Assembly: GCA_012960475.1 (NCBI GenBank)
Contig: DUBE01000029.1
Location: forward strand, 1 to 64,000
Length of the DNA stretch: 64,000 nt
Reading direction: 5' to 3'
DNA from: Planctomycetota bacterium
Lineage (GTDB): Bacteria; Planctomycetota; UBA1135; GCA-002686595
Part shown: one piece after another, positions 45,360 to 54,760 of the stretch
Numbering within the stretch: position 1 is the first letter of the stretch
How the letters are laid out: every line of letters begins with the position of its first letter
Program-made: the position numbers and the translations under genes
The notes under the pieces: generated by a model
The model's input: the letters and a program-made list of their open reading frames with translations, nothing else
The model's database searches: none
Told to the model about the DNA's origin: nothing

Positions 45360-46144
45360 GAGGCACCATGGTGATCTACCGGCGTGAACTCGCCGGCTTG
45401 TTCTTGGCCCCTCTGGGTTGGATGCTCTTGGGTCTGGCGCTCTTCGCCAACGGCCTCTTGCTCTATCTGGTGCTGGGCTACACCGGTGGCGATCTGGGAG
45501 CGGCTCTTCGTGGAGCCCTGGGGGGAGGAACCCTCTTCTGGGCTCTGTTGGTTTTTCTGCCCCCTCTGCTTGCCATGCGCATGATGGCGGAAGAGTCCCG
45601 TTCGGGAACTCTGGAGTATCTCTTGACCGCGCCCGTGAGCGATGCCGCGGTGGTTGTGGGCAAGTTCCTGGCTGCCACCACTTTCCTGGGCGTGATCTGG
45701 TCGGTGGTGCCCCTCTATGGCCTGTTGTTCCAGTTGCAGGGCAGCCCTCCGGATTGGGGGGCGGTCTTCGCCACCTGGCTGGGGGCGGTGCTGACCTCGG
45801 GGCTGTTTGTTTCCTTGGGGTTGCTCGCGGCCACCTCGACCAGCACGCCCCTGCTGGCTGCTTTCCTGGCTTTTGCCGCCTGCCTCGGCTGGATCCTGGT
45901 TCCCACCTTTGGGGGCCAGCTGCTCAATACCGCTGACGCTTTGGTGGGCTCCAGCGGTTTCGGGGAACTGGTGATCCAGACCCTGCGTTCCAGCCTGCGA
46001 GCCATGGATGTTCTGCGACACTTTCACTTCTCCTGGCGCATGGGTGTGATCGACACCGCCGAGGTGGTTTTCTTCTGTTCCTGGCCCTGTCTGTTCCTTT
46101 TCGCCACCGTGCGCATGTTGGAGGGCCGAAGGTGGCGCGTATGA
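45356..46144 (+). CDS. ABC-2 type permease (GldF-like)
   Basis: 262 residues, about six membrane helices. Starts VIYRRELAGLFLAPLGWMLLG and has MRMMAEESRSGTLEYLLTAPVSDAAVVVGKFLA, the conserved cytoplasmic loop of GldF/NosY-type permeases. Overlaps both neighbours by 4 nt. Confidence 0.9.
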   Translation: MRGTMVIYRRELAGLFLAPLGWMLLGLALFANGLLLYLVLGYTGGDLGAALRGALGGGTLFWALLVFLPPLLAMRMMAEESRSGTLEYLLTAPVSDAAVVVGKFLAATTFLGVIWSVVPLYGLLFQLQGSPPDWGAVFATWLGAVLTSGLFVSLGLLAATSTSTPLLAAFLAFAACLGWILVPTFGGQLLNTADALVGSSGFGELVIQTLRSSLRAMDVLRHFHFSWRMGVIDTAEVVFFCSWPCLFLFATVRMLEGRRWRV

Positions 46145-47814
46145 GTCGTTCCCAAAGCGTGGGCAAGATCTCCCGCCTGGGGATTTTGGCTCAGGTTGTT
46201 CTGGCTGTGTTCTTGGCTCTGGCGGCGGTGCTGTTCGTCAACTGGCTGGCGGCGAGGCCGGGTGTGCGCCAACGCTATGACCTGACCGCCACGGGCAGCG
46301 CCTCGGTGGATGCCTCCACTCGCGGCGTGTTGGTGGCTTTGCCAGGGGTGGTGCACATCGACGTGTTTTTCCGGCCCGAACCCGCTCCCTTTGAGCGTGT
46401 GGCTCAGGCGGTGCAAAGCCGCACCTCGGAGCTGCTGGAGGTCATGCAACTGCAAGCGGGGGATCAGCTCAAGATTACGCGCCATAACATGCTTGACGCG
46501 GTGGGTATCGAACGGCGTAAGCAGGAGTTGCGCATCCGAGGCTTGGAGAATTGCCTGATCGTTTCACACTTGCCTTCGCAGCCGGCTGCGGCGGATCCCG
46601 ACCTTCCCCCGGGGGTTCCTGCCCGCGAGGTCGTGCCCCTTTTTGGGCGCTACGGTCTGGCATCCTTGGATCCGGGCAATCCGGATCGCAATGCCTATCG
46701 CGCTCCAGCGATCATGAGCTTCGACGGAGAAAAAGCGATTCTGGCGGCGTTGCTCAAGGTGACTCAGGGCAAGCGTCCCCTGGTTTGTTTCAGTCGCGGC
46801 CACGGAGAGGGTGATGCCTTTGAATTGCAGGGGGATCCCGCGGGATTCGGCCGTCTAGAGACGATTCTGACGGACGACGGCTTTCGTACGGAGCGCTGGT
46901 CCGGCACGGAGAATGGCGAATTGCCCACAGATTGCAGTGTCCTTGCGGTGTTGGAGCCCAAGACTCCCTTCACCGAAGAGGAACAGGAATTCATCGAGGC
47001 CTTCATGCAGCGCGGAGGGCGCCTGGTGCTGGCGGCTCCTTCGGATCCGGGCCAGCTTGAGAGCTCCGGTTTGGACCTGTTCTTCGAGTCCTATGGCGTG
47101 GAGATCACTCCGGGAATTGTCTGTGAGCCCAAGCGGGATGCAGCCACCACTGCGCCGGTGGTGGGAGGCCCCCAGGTGGCCTATGTGCAGGCTCTGCCCG
47201 ATGACATGGGGGTCCATCCGATTACCGGGCCCTACAAGGACGCGGCGCGACCCCTGCGGGTGCCTGCGGCTCACGGGTTGCGGGTGGCCCGTCAGCCGAG
47301 CCTGGGCCTGGCCCAGGCCATCGTGCGCTCTCCCCGCCGGCCTCCCGGGTCCTGGCTGGACGAGCCACCCTTCAACTGGGTACCCGATGACCATGAGAAC
47401 CAGCAACCCCAGGATCTGGTGTTGGTCTGGAGCCGCGGGTTTGCGGCCGCTTCTGGCGTTCAGCAGACCGAGGCCGTGGGGGGGGATGGTTCCGTGCGCG
47501 AAAATCGCATCGTGTTCCTGGGAAGCGGCGCCATGCTGCAGGACAGCATTCTCGCGGACCCGCGCATGGGATCGTTCAACGAACCCTTTGCCCGTAACCT
47601 CTTCAATTGGGCGGCGGACCGGGAGTATCGGGTCTCAATCTCCTCCAAGGATCCGGCGGTGGTGCGAGCCCCTGTTGAGACCACTGCGTTCGTGGTTCAG
47701 GTGGCTCTTTGGTATCTGCCCATCGGTTGCTTTGTGATTGGCGTGCTGGTTGGCCTCCTGCGCCGCCGGGGCGGTCCCGATCGGGGCCTGGGTGGGGAGG
47801 GCATGGGGGTGTGA
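46141..47814 (+). CDS. GldG-like ABC-associated membrane protein
   Basis: 557 residues from ATG 46141 (a GTG at 46132 is in frame). A membrane helix near the N-terminus (VVLAVFLALAAVLFVNWLAA), then RQRYDLTATGSASVDASTRGVL, the region of the ABC_transp_aux/GldG family, a large extracytoplasmic part (VCFSRGHGEGDAFELQGD; LEPKTPFTEEEQEFIEAFMQRGGRLVL) and a C-terminal membrane helix (LWYLPIGCFVIGVLVGLLRRR). Functions with the ATPase and permease above. Confidence 0.87.
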   Translation: MSRSQSVGKISRLGILAQVVLAVFLALAAVLFVNWLAARPGVRQRYDLTATGSASVDASTRGVLVALPGVVHIDVFFRPEPAPFERVAQAVQSRTSELLEVMQLQAGDQLKITRHNMLDAVGIERRKQELRIRGLENCLIVSHLPSQPAAADPDLPPGVPAREVVPLFGRYGLASLDPGNPDRNAYRAPAIMSFDGEKAILAALLKVTQGKRPLVCFSRGHGEGDAFELQGDPAGFGRLETILTDDGFRTERWSGTENGELPTDCSVLAVLEPKTPFTEEEQEFIEAFMQRGGRLVLAAPSDPGQLESSGLDLFFESYGVEITPGIVCEPKRDAATTAPVVGGPQVAYVQALPDDMGVHPITGPYKDAARPLRVPAAHGLRVARQPSLGLAQAIVRSPRRPPGSWLDEPPFNWVPDDHENQQPQDLVLVWSRGFAAASGVQQTEAVGGDGSVRENRIVFLGSGAMLQDSILADPRMGSFNEPFARNLFNWAADREYRVSISSKDPAVVRAPVETTAFVVQVALWYLPIGCFVIGVLVGLLRRRGGPDRGLGGEGMGV

Positions 47815-49604
47815 GTCGTGGATCGTTGATTTTCTTGGTGTTGCTTGTGGGTTTGCTTTCCTTTCTTGTGTTGCAGCAGAAGGAGATCGAGGACGGAACA
47901 CGCTTTCACCGTCAAGAGCTTCTGCTTGGGGAAATGGACCCCAGTCAGATCGTCGGGGTTTTTGTGGATCACACCGATCGCGAGACGTACATAGGTTTCG
48001 AGCTCACCGAGCGCGGTTGGATGCTGACCGATCCGCTGCGCTATCCCGTGCAGCCTGCCCTCTTCAGAGCTCTGCTCAAGGGCCTGCAACAGAACGCGCG
48101 CTATGTGGCCGTCAGCGAGGAAGAAGACCTTGCGGCCAGCTTTGAGCCCCCACGGGCTTCCCTGCGCATCCTTGCCAGGGACGAGGTGGGTGCAACCCAG
48201 GAGCTGGAGATTGTCCTTGGAGCTCTCGACGTGGATGGCATGAGCCAATATGTGCGTACCCGGGGCGGGACCTTTCGCATCCTGCGTACCCTGGACACGA
48301 TTCTGCAGCGCAGTGTGAAGGACTTTCGGTCCAAGCAGCTGCTGGGCATGAACCCGGAGGCCGTGGTCAGGGTGGAGCGCAGATGGCAGAGCCATGAGTA
48401 CATTGACCCGGACTTTTCATTTCTGGCCGAGCGCAAGGGCGGGGGCTGGCAGTTGTTGTCGCCTGAGCGGGTCAAGATGGACCCCTTCGGCATGTTGCTC
48501 TGGCTCAAGGCTCTGCGCGGGGTCGAGGTCCAGGGCTTCGCCTATGACCCTCCCGTGGATCCCAGCGTGGCCAGCTTCGATGTTCCCCTGGCGCGTTGGG
48601 GACTCGACAACCCGGAGATGGTCTTTGAGTGGCAGACCGGTTCTGGCTTGCAGGAGACCCTGTTCATGTCCGGAGGCCGGGAGACCGGGAGCTGGTCCGT
48701 GGTCCGTCCCGGAGAAGAACGGATCCTGGGGGTGGGAGGCAAGACCGCGGATTCTTTGATCCAACACTGGATCGAATTCACCGACCGTGCATTGTTGCAC
48801 GCCTTTCGTCCTGATGTGCAGGCCATCCGTCTGTTGCAAGGGACAAGGACCGTTCGTTTGCACCGTATCAAGGGAGATGCCTTTGGTCTGCAGCAGATCG
48901 ATGAGCTGGGTCAGACCCAAGACCTTGGCCTGGCCAGCCCGGTCCTGGTGGACGGGATCTTTGGTGCCTTGGAGAACGGCCTGATCGAGGCTTGGGAGCG
49001 CGACCTGAAGGTCGCCGAGGAATTTCCCGTGGGGGGCGAGCGCTGGGGTTACGCCCTTGAGTTGGGCGGGATTCACGGGGACGAGGTACAGGTCGCCTGG
49101 ATCGGGCGCGAGTTGTTTCACGAAGGCGAGGATCTGACGCGCACATTCATGCGTCCGGGTGAGACCATGGTGGGTCGGGTTGCCGCGACTTTGTTCGACG
49201 TGATTTCGCGCCCTGCAGACGACTTTCGCAGCTTGGAGATCTGGAGTCTGGATGAGGTGGATCTGGTGCGCCTCGATGTGCGCTGGAATGACCTGACTCG
49301 CAGCTACTTGCGTCAACAACAGGGCACCTGGCGGCGGGAGGGCCAGGAGCGGTCGGCCACGGAACTCCTGGACCTCTTGGACATGCTCTTCTTCCTCTCG
49401 GCTGAGAGCTACCTTCAAGGGCAGGCCGAGCCCCTCGACAAGTCCCTTGAGGTCTCTTTGACCAAGCGGGATGGGGAGTTGCGCAGATTCACAGTTGGCT
49501 TGCGGCCAGGGGCCGGGCCAGTCCTGGTCACGGACCAGGGGGTGCGTGCTGTACCCGCCAAGAGCGGCCTGCACGGGGCGCTGCTGGCCCTTTTCAGGGA
49601 CTGA
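47811..49604 (+). CDS. DUF4340 domain protein
   Basis: 597 residues from GTG 47811, overlapping the previous stop. N-terminal membrane anchor (GSLIFLVLLVGLLSFLVLQQK) and an extracytoplasmic body containing DUF4340-like repeats (ELTERGWMLTDPLRYPVQPALFRALLKGLQ; TRGGTFRILRTLDTILQRSVKDFRSKQLL). DUF4340 proteins commonly follow GldAFG-type cassettes, so it is the fourth component of this system. Biochemical role unknown. Confidence 0.85.
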   Translation: MSRGSLIFLVLLVGLLSFLVLQQKEIEDGTRFHRQELLLGEMDPSQIVGVFVDHTDRETYIGFELTERGWMLTDPLRYPVQPALFRALLKGLQQNARYVAVSEEEDLAASFEPPRASLRILARDEVGATQELEIVLGALDVDGMSQYVRTRGGTFRILRTLDTILQRSVKDFRSKQLLGMNPEAVVRVERRWQSHEYIDPDFSFLAERKGGGWQLLSPERVKMDPFGMLLWLKALRGVEVQGFAYDPPVDPSVASFDVPLARWGLDNPEMVFEWQTGSGLQETLFMSGGRETGSWSVVRPGEERILGVGGKTADSLIQHWIEFTDRALLHAFRPDVQAIRLLQGTRTVRLHRIKGDAFGLQQIDELGQTQDLGLASPVLVDGIFGALENGLIEAWERDLKVAEEFPVGGERWGYALELGGIHGDEVQVAWIGRELFHEGEDLTRTFMRPGETMVGRVAATLFDVISRPADDFRSLEIWSLDEVDLVRLDVRWNDLTRSYLRQQQGTWRREGQERSATELLDLLDMLFFLSAESYLQGQAEPLDKSLEVSLTKRDGELRRFTVGLRPGAGPVLVTDQGVRAVPAKSGLHGALLALFRD

Positions 49605-49719
49605 AGCTCCTCTGGACTTGCATTCCATGGTCCCAGGGCAGTAGTCTTGCGGAACCCTAACAGGAACCGAACGGTATAGGCCGCTGGGTAGCCTGGGGCG
49701 TGAACGCGGGAGTGAATCG

Positions 49720-52305
49720 ATGATTGCAGGCAATGGCCCCGAGGGCCCGAAATTCCAACCAATGGATGCAGCCAGAGCCACCGCTGGTGGTACGGGGACT
49801 GACCAGAATCCAGTCGAGCGCATCGTCGCTTCTCTCAAGGCCGAAGCCCGTTGGCGCGAGCGCATCGTGCACTGGCACGAGACCCCCGAGCGTGAGGGCA
49901 GTCAGCGTGAGTTTCCTGCCAACATGGCGCCGGAGTTGGTCCAGGTTCTGCGTGAGCAGGGGGTTCGCTCTCTGCGTACCCATCAGGCCCAAGCCATTGA
50001 GGCGGCCCTCAATGGAGAAGACGTGCTGGTGGCCACGCCCACCGCCAGTGGCAAGACGATTTGCTACACGGTGCCGGTGCTGCAGCGTTTGTTGGAGACC
50101 AATGGGCAGGCCCGCGCGCTCTTCTTGTATCCAACCAAGGCCCTCTCCCAGGATCAGACTGTGGGGCTGACCGCCATGATCGAAGGCCTTGGTCGTCACG
50201 AGGGGGAGCACGCATTTCACGCCTTCACCTACGACGGGGACACGCCCACCAGTGTCCGCCGCACCCTGCGCGACAGAGGGCACATGGTCTTGACCAATCC
50301 TTGGATGCTGCACCAGGGGATCCTTCCCAACCACGCCCGTTGGGCGGAATTGTTCAAAGGCCTTGAGTTCATCATCGTGGACGAGGTGCACTCGCTCTCC
50401 GGTGTTTTTGGGTCCAGTGTGGCCAATGTGCTGCGGCGACTGGTGCGCATTGCCGCCCACTACGGGGCTCACCCCAGGTTTCTGGCCAGCTCCGCCACCG
50501 TGCGTGAGCCGGCGGCCCATGCCCAGCGTCTGTTCGGGCGCCCGGTGACCGTGGTGGATCAGGATGCCTCGCCTTTTGGCAAGCGTTACTTTGCGATCTA
50601 CAACCCGCCGCTCTTGAATCCTGTGGCGGGGCTGCGGGCCAGCGCATTGGAAGAGGCGCGCAAGGTGGCGTCTGCGGTATGTGGCTCCCATCATCAGACG
50701 ATTTTCTTCTGCGGACGTCGGACCGCCGTGGAGGTGCTGACTCGTTATCTCAAGGAGGGGGCAAGGGAGTTGGGTCTCAAGCCCAGTGAGGTCAAGGGCT
50801 ATCGGGGGGGCTATCTGCCCAACATGCGCCGGGAGATCGAGTCCGGGCTGAAGGACGGCTCGGTCAAGGTGGTGATCTCCACCAACGCCCTGGAACTGGG
50901 CATCGACATCGGTGCCCTGGATGTGGCGGTGCTGGTGGGTTATCCCGGCAGTCAGGCTTCTTTTTGGCAGCGCGCTGGTCGGGTGGGTCGACGCGGGGGG
51001 CCGAGTCTGGTGTTGCAACTGGCGCGCTCGGAGCCCACCGACCAATACCTGGCCGCTCATCCAGAATATCTCTTTGCGGCTCCTCGGGAACGTCTGGGCC
51101 TGGACCCCGACAATCTGGTGCTGCTTTCCGAACAACTCAAGTGTGCGGCTTTCGAGTTGCCCTTCCAAAGGGCGGAGGACGGCAGCCTGAGCGGAGATCC
51201 TTCCTTTGGGCAGGTGAGTGGTGCGGCGGAGATACTGACCTATCTGGCAGAGTATTCGGGTTTCTTGCTGGAGCGCGAGCGCACCTTCTATTGGATGGCG
51301 GACGCCTACCCTGCCCAGGACGTGTCCCTGGCGGGGGGGGATCTGGACAATGTGTTGATCCTGGAGCAGGGCACGGAACGGGCTCTGGGAGAAACCGATC
51401 GCGAGTCGTCCTTGGTGACCTGCCATGAGGGCGCGATCTATCAGGTCCAAGGGGTGACCTGGCGCATTGAGAAGTTCGATCATCAAAACCGGCGGGCCTA
51501 CGCAAAGCAGGTGGAATCGGATTACTACACCGATGCCCAGAGCGATACAGATGTGCGCATCTTGCGCCTGGAGGAATGTCTGCGGCGGGATCGGGCGGAT
51601 TTTGCCGTGGCGCACCCGGTGACTCTTCCGGAGGGGGCCGCGCCCGGCGAGCAAACCGGCGAGGACATCAGCGTCTGGCGTGGAGAGGTGCATGTGACCA
51701 CAGTTGCGACCCTCTACAAGAAAATTCGGTTCTACACCAAAGAGAATGTGGGGGCCGGGGAGATCCACCTGCCACCAGAGGAAATTGACACCGAGGCCTT
51801 TCTCTTGACCCTTTCGGAGGAAACTGCGGCGGAATTGGGGGCCAGCTGTGCGGATGGCGGCACCGCCTGGCACGCCTTGGGAGAGTTGATGCGCAGCACT
51901 GCGCCACTCTTTGTGCGTTGCCAGCCCAGTGACCTGGGGCTTTGCGCCCAGGTGCGCTCGCCCCATTTCGGACGGCCCACCCTGGTGTTGTATGACAGGG
52001 TGCAAGGGGGTGTGGGCTTGAGTGACCTGCTCTTGGCGGCTCAGCGGGAATTGTTGGAGGCTTGTCTGGACGTGGTGCAGCGCTGCGCTTGCGAGCGCGG
52101 CTGTCCTGCCTGCGTGGGGCCCGTGGAAGAGGTGGGGGCCGAAGGCAAGGCTGGGGTCCTGCGCTTGCTCAAGCACCTCTCCCAGGGCCCGGATCTTGTT
52201 GCCTTGGAACCATCGGAACTGGACGATCTTATGGAATCGCCCCCGAGCGCCGAAGACTTTGGCCCTGAGGGGCACTTGACCCGCGGGGCCCAGTTGCAGG
52301 AGTGA
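49720..52305 (+). CDS. mrfA: MrfA-like superfamily 2 helicase (DUF1998)
   Basis: 861 residues. Helicase motifs: Q-like LRTHQAQAIEAALNG, motif I VATPTASGKTICY, II DEVHS, III ASSATV, and V/VI TNALELGIDIGALD ... QRAGRVGRRG. The C-terminal DUF1998/MrfA zinc-binding domain has four Cys (CACERGCPACVGP). In Bacillus subtilis MrfA (YprA) is a DNA helicase that, with the exonuclease MrfB, repairs mitomycin C adducts. The downstream gene here is the MrfB homologue, so the pair is conserved. An in-frame Met at about residue 15 is an alternative start. Confidence 0.92.
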   Translation: MIAGNGPEGPKFQPMDAARATAGGTGTDQNPVERIVASLKAEARWRERIVHWHETPEREGSQREFPANMAPELVQVLREQGVRSLRTHQAQAIEAALNGEDVLVATPTASGKTICYTVPVLQRLLETNGQARALFLYPTKALSQDQTVGLTAMIEGLGRHEGEHAFHAFTYDGDTPTSVRRTLRDRGHMVLTNPWMLHQGILPNHARWAELFKGLEFIIVDEVHSLSGVFGSSVANVLRRLVRIAAHYGAHPRFLASSATVREPAAHAQRLFGRPVTVVDQDASPFGKRYFAIYNPPLLNPVAGLRASALEEARKVASAVCGSHHQTIFFCGRRTAVEVLTRYLKEGARELGLKPSEVKGYRGGYLPNMRREIESGLKDGSVKVVISTNALELGIDIGALDVAVLVGYPGSQASFWQRAGRVGRRGGPSLVLQLARSEPTDQYLAAHPEYLFAAPRERLGLDPDNLVLLSEQLKCAAFELPFQRAEDGSLSGDPSFGQVSGAAEILTYLAEYSGFLLERERTFYWMADAYPAQDVSLAGGDLDNVLILEQGTERALGETDRESSLVTCHEGAIYQVQGVTWRIEKFDHQNRRAYAKQVESDYYTDAQSDTDVRILRLEECLRRDRADFAVAHPVTLPEGAAPGEQTGEDISVWRGEVHVTTVATLYKKIRFYTKENVGAGEIHLPPEEIDTEAFLLTLSEETAAELGASCADGGTAWHALGELMRSTAPLFVRCQPSDLGLCAQVRSPHFGRPTLVLYDRVQGGVGLSDLLLAAQRELLEACLDVVQRCACERGCPACVGPVEEVGAEGKAGVLRLLKHLSQGPDLVALEPSELDDLMESPPSAEDFGPEGHLTRGAQLQE

Positions 52306-52312
52306 TCCTGGA

Positions 52313-53737
52313 GTGAGTCCCCCCAAGAGCAAACTGGCCGCGCGCTTGCAACGCCTGCGGCGTGAGGAGGGGACGGCCCCGGGAAATAGCTCTGCACCCC
52401 GGGGGCAGAAGAATATCTCCCCAAAGAAGGCAGGCGGGGTGAACTCTCCTGATCAAGAGCTCGATCGTTCGTCTGGCCTGGGTCGTTTGCGTCAGCGTCT
52501 GGAGGACAGGGGCGCGGTGTACAGCGAGATCAAGGACGCGCCTGCCTGCCCCACGCGTTTGGGGGCACCTCGGGACCTGGAAGCCATGGAGGTGCGCGAT
52601 GGGATCTGTCACGCCCGCATCCAGACCTTGGATTCAACTCAGGTCCACGGGAGCTGGACGCTTGCCGAAGCACATCAGGCGGACGCAAGAGCCGTTGAAC
52701 TTCTGGCCCATGATGCGTCCCTGGCCAGCGTCCGAGCGCGGGACGCGATTTTTCTTGATACGGAAACAACGGGCCTGTCCGGGGGCAGCGGGACGTGGGT
52801 CTACATGGTTGGTCTTGGCCGTTTCCTGCCCGACGGATCGTTTGAGATGTGGCAGGGTTTCTTGCGGGGACCAGAAGCGGAAAAGCCTTTCATGCAAGAG
52901 GTCGCAAGGCGCATCGCTGAGGCCCGGACTGTGGTGAGTTTCTTTGGCAAGTCCTACGACCAGCACCGTCTGTTGGATCGTCTTCGCCTGAACGGCTTGG
53001 GCTCGCCCTTCGAGGGGCGGCCGCACCTGGACCTCTACTATCCCCTCAAGCGTCTATTGGGTGGCCAGGGGCCAGGGCCCTATGGGGATCACAAGTTGCA
53101 GACCCTCGAGGATCGTTTGTGCGGCCATAAGAGGGTGGATGACCTGCCCGGGTCAGCGGCTCCCGAGGCCTGGTTCGATTTCCTCGCGCAGAGGCCCCAT
53201 CGCTTGGAAGGGGTCTTTCAGCACAACTTCCTGGACGTGCTGTCCCTGGTGACCCTTTTTGGATACCTGGGGCGGGCTTTGACTGGGAGCAGGGCAGATG
53301 GGCGTGATCTGGCGGGGCCGGACCTGCTGCGCAACCTGGCTTTGATGCAAAGTTCGGTCAAGGCCAGGCAGTATGAGAGGGCTTTGGAGTTGTTGACTGC
53401 AACCGACTTTCCCGGGCAGCCCCTGGCTCAGGTTCTTGTCTTTGATCTCATGCGGGGCGAGTGCCTGCTGCGCACGGGTGCGGTAGAAGCGGGGCAGAAC
53501 CTTCTGCGCACGATTCACGGGAGGGCTTGGGAGGAGAGATCACAAGAGGTCATCCAGCGTGCGGGCCTCGAGAGTGCTCAGATTCTCGGCCTTTCCGCAG
53601 TGCAACGGGGGGAACTTGTCCTGGCAGAAGAGGCCCATGGCTGGGCTGCGGACTGGCTCGATCTGTGGCCGGGGCTGGTCCGTCACCGGGAAGTTCAGTT
53701 GCGGCTGACCAAGGCACTCAAGCGAGTTCGTTCCTAG
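52313..53737 (+). CDS. mrfB: MrfB-like DEDDh exonuclease (YprB)
   Basis: 474 residues from a GTG start 7 bp after mrfA. The RNase H-like exonuclease domain is at about residues 140-325: IFLDTETTGLSGGSGTWVYM (first Asp and Glu), FFGKSYDQHRLLDRL, HLDLYYPLKRL and HNFLDVLSLVTLFGYL (final His and Asp of DEDDh). The C-terminal ~140 residues are helical, TPR-like. It should be the nuclease partner of MrfA in repair of bulky or crosslinked DNA lesions. The first ~100 residues are charged and probably disordered. Confidence 0.9.
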   Translation: MSPPKSKLAARLQRLRREEGTAPGNSSAPRGQKNISPKKAGGVNSPDQELDRSSGLGRLRQRLEDRGAVYSEIKDAPACPTRLGAPRDLEAMEVRDGICHARIQTLDSTQVHGSWTLAEAHQADARAVELLAHDASLASVRARDAIFLDTETTGLSGGSGTWVYMVGLGRFLPDGSFEMWQGFLRGPEAEKPFMQEVARRIAEARTVVSFFGKSYDQHRLLDRLRLNGLGSPFEGRPHLDLYYPLKRLLGGQGPGPYGDHKLQTLEDRLCGHKRVDDLPGSAAPEAWFDFLAQRPHRLEGVFQHNFLDVLSLVTLFGYLGRALTGSRADGRDLAGPDLLRNLALMQSSVKARQYERALELLTATDFPGQPLAQVLVFDLMRGECLLRTGAVEAGQNLLRTIHGRAWEERSQEVIQRAGLESAQILGLSAVQRGELVLAEEAHGWAADWLDLWPGLVRHREVQLRLTKALKRVRS

Positions 53738-53770
53738 GGCCTCTTGTTCCAGGCTACTGCAGCGTGGCTC

Positions 53771-54628
53771 TCAGGCCGCCAGCTGATCTTCTACCTGGGC
53801 CAACTCTGTGTTCAATCGGGACCGTAACTTAAGCAGGTCTTGAGGCAGCATGTCTGCGCGCTGCCAGGCGAATTCGCTCACCGGGAAGGGCGAGTTGATC
53901 TTGTCACCCTGACAGGACTCACTTGCCTTGGTGTGCAGAGCGAGGGCCTCGGCCAGATGCACCGCAGCCGTGAGCGAAGGATCCTGGGTCGCCTTTTCCG
54001 GTGCATGGTGGCAGCGAATCGTGTCGATCAGCACCTGGGGCAGCATCCAGCGCGTGGCCAGCCTGGCCCCGATTTCCGCGTGTGAAATACCAAGGACGAC
54101 ATTTTCGGCCAGGATCCGTGGGCTGCCCAGTTGGACTTGTTGCTCCACCCGATAGAGACCTTTTTCGCAGTGGCGGTCGAGAATCAACTCGCCAACATTC
54201 AGAAGCAGTCCCGCGGTGTAGGCTCTTTCCGGATCTACTCGCCCCGTGGTACTGGCCACAAGGCGGGAGGCGATCGCAGTGGTCACAGCATCTTGCCAGG
54301 CAGAGGCATTTTGCCGGTCGTTGGCAGGACGGGCTTCTTGGAAGTAGTTCGATGCGCAAGAGGGCAAGACAAGACTGGTGAGCGTGCGTGCTCCGAGCAT
54401 GGTTCCTGCTTCTTCCAGTGACGCAATCTCGCGCTGGAATCCGTAGTAGGCCGAGTTGCACAGCTTGAGTACTTTGCCAGTCAGACCAGGATCGGTCTGA
54501 ATGACCTTGATCAGTTGTTGCGACGTAACATCGGGACGTGCCGCTATGCCGAGTACAGTTGTAGCTACCTGGGGAAAAGGCGCCAGGGAGCGTATGTTGG
54601 TCACGATGGACCGAAGAAGATCAACCAT
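53771..54628 (-). CDS. HDOD domain protein
   Basis: 285 residues from ATG 54628, chosen because AAAGG precedes it; the frame is open up to a TTG at 54700. The HDOD domain spans about residues 10-205 (RSLAPFPQVATTVLGIAARPDV, VIQTDPGLTGKVLKLCNSAYYGF, AGLLLNVGELIL, HAEIGARLATRWMLP). HDOD proteins are degenerate HD-domain relatives, often linked to signalling such as cyclic-di-GMP or stress. They usually lack the metal-binding HD pair, and none is visible here. Stand-alone; partners unknown. Confidence 0.85.
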   Translation of the reverse strand: MVDLLRSIVTNIRSLAPFPQVATTVLGIAARPDVTSQQLIKVIQTDPGLTGKVLKLCNSAYYGFQREIASLEEAGTMLGARTLTSLVLPSCASNYFQEARPANDRQNASAWQDAVTTAIASRLVASTTGRVDPERAYTAGLLLNVGELILDRHCEKGLYRVEQQVQLGSPRILAENVVLGISHAEIGARLATRWMLPQVLIDTIRCHHAPEKATQDPSLTAAVHLAEALALHTKASESCQGDKINSPFPVSEFAWQRADMLPQDLLKLRSRLNTELAQVEDQLAA

Positions 54629-54760
54629 AAAGCGAGCCTTTAGATCGCGGACTAGGGGAGCTGCGCCCGCTGTTTTCGGCGGATCAGGCGGAGGACTCAA
54701 CTGCGGCCCCGTGCGAACCCGTTGCTGGGAAGATCTGTCTCGCGATGAAACTCCTGCCTG

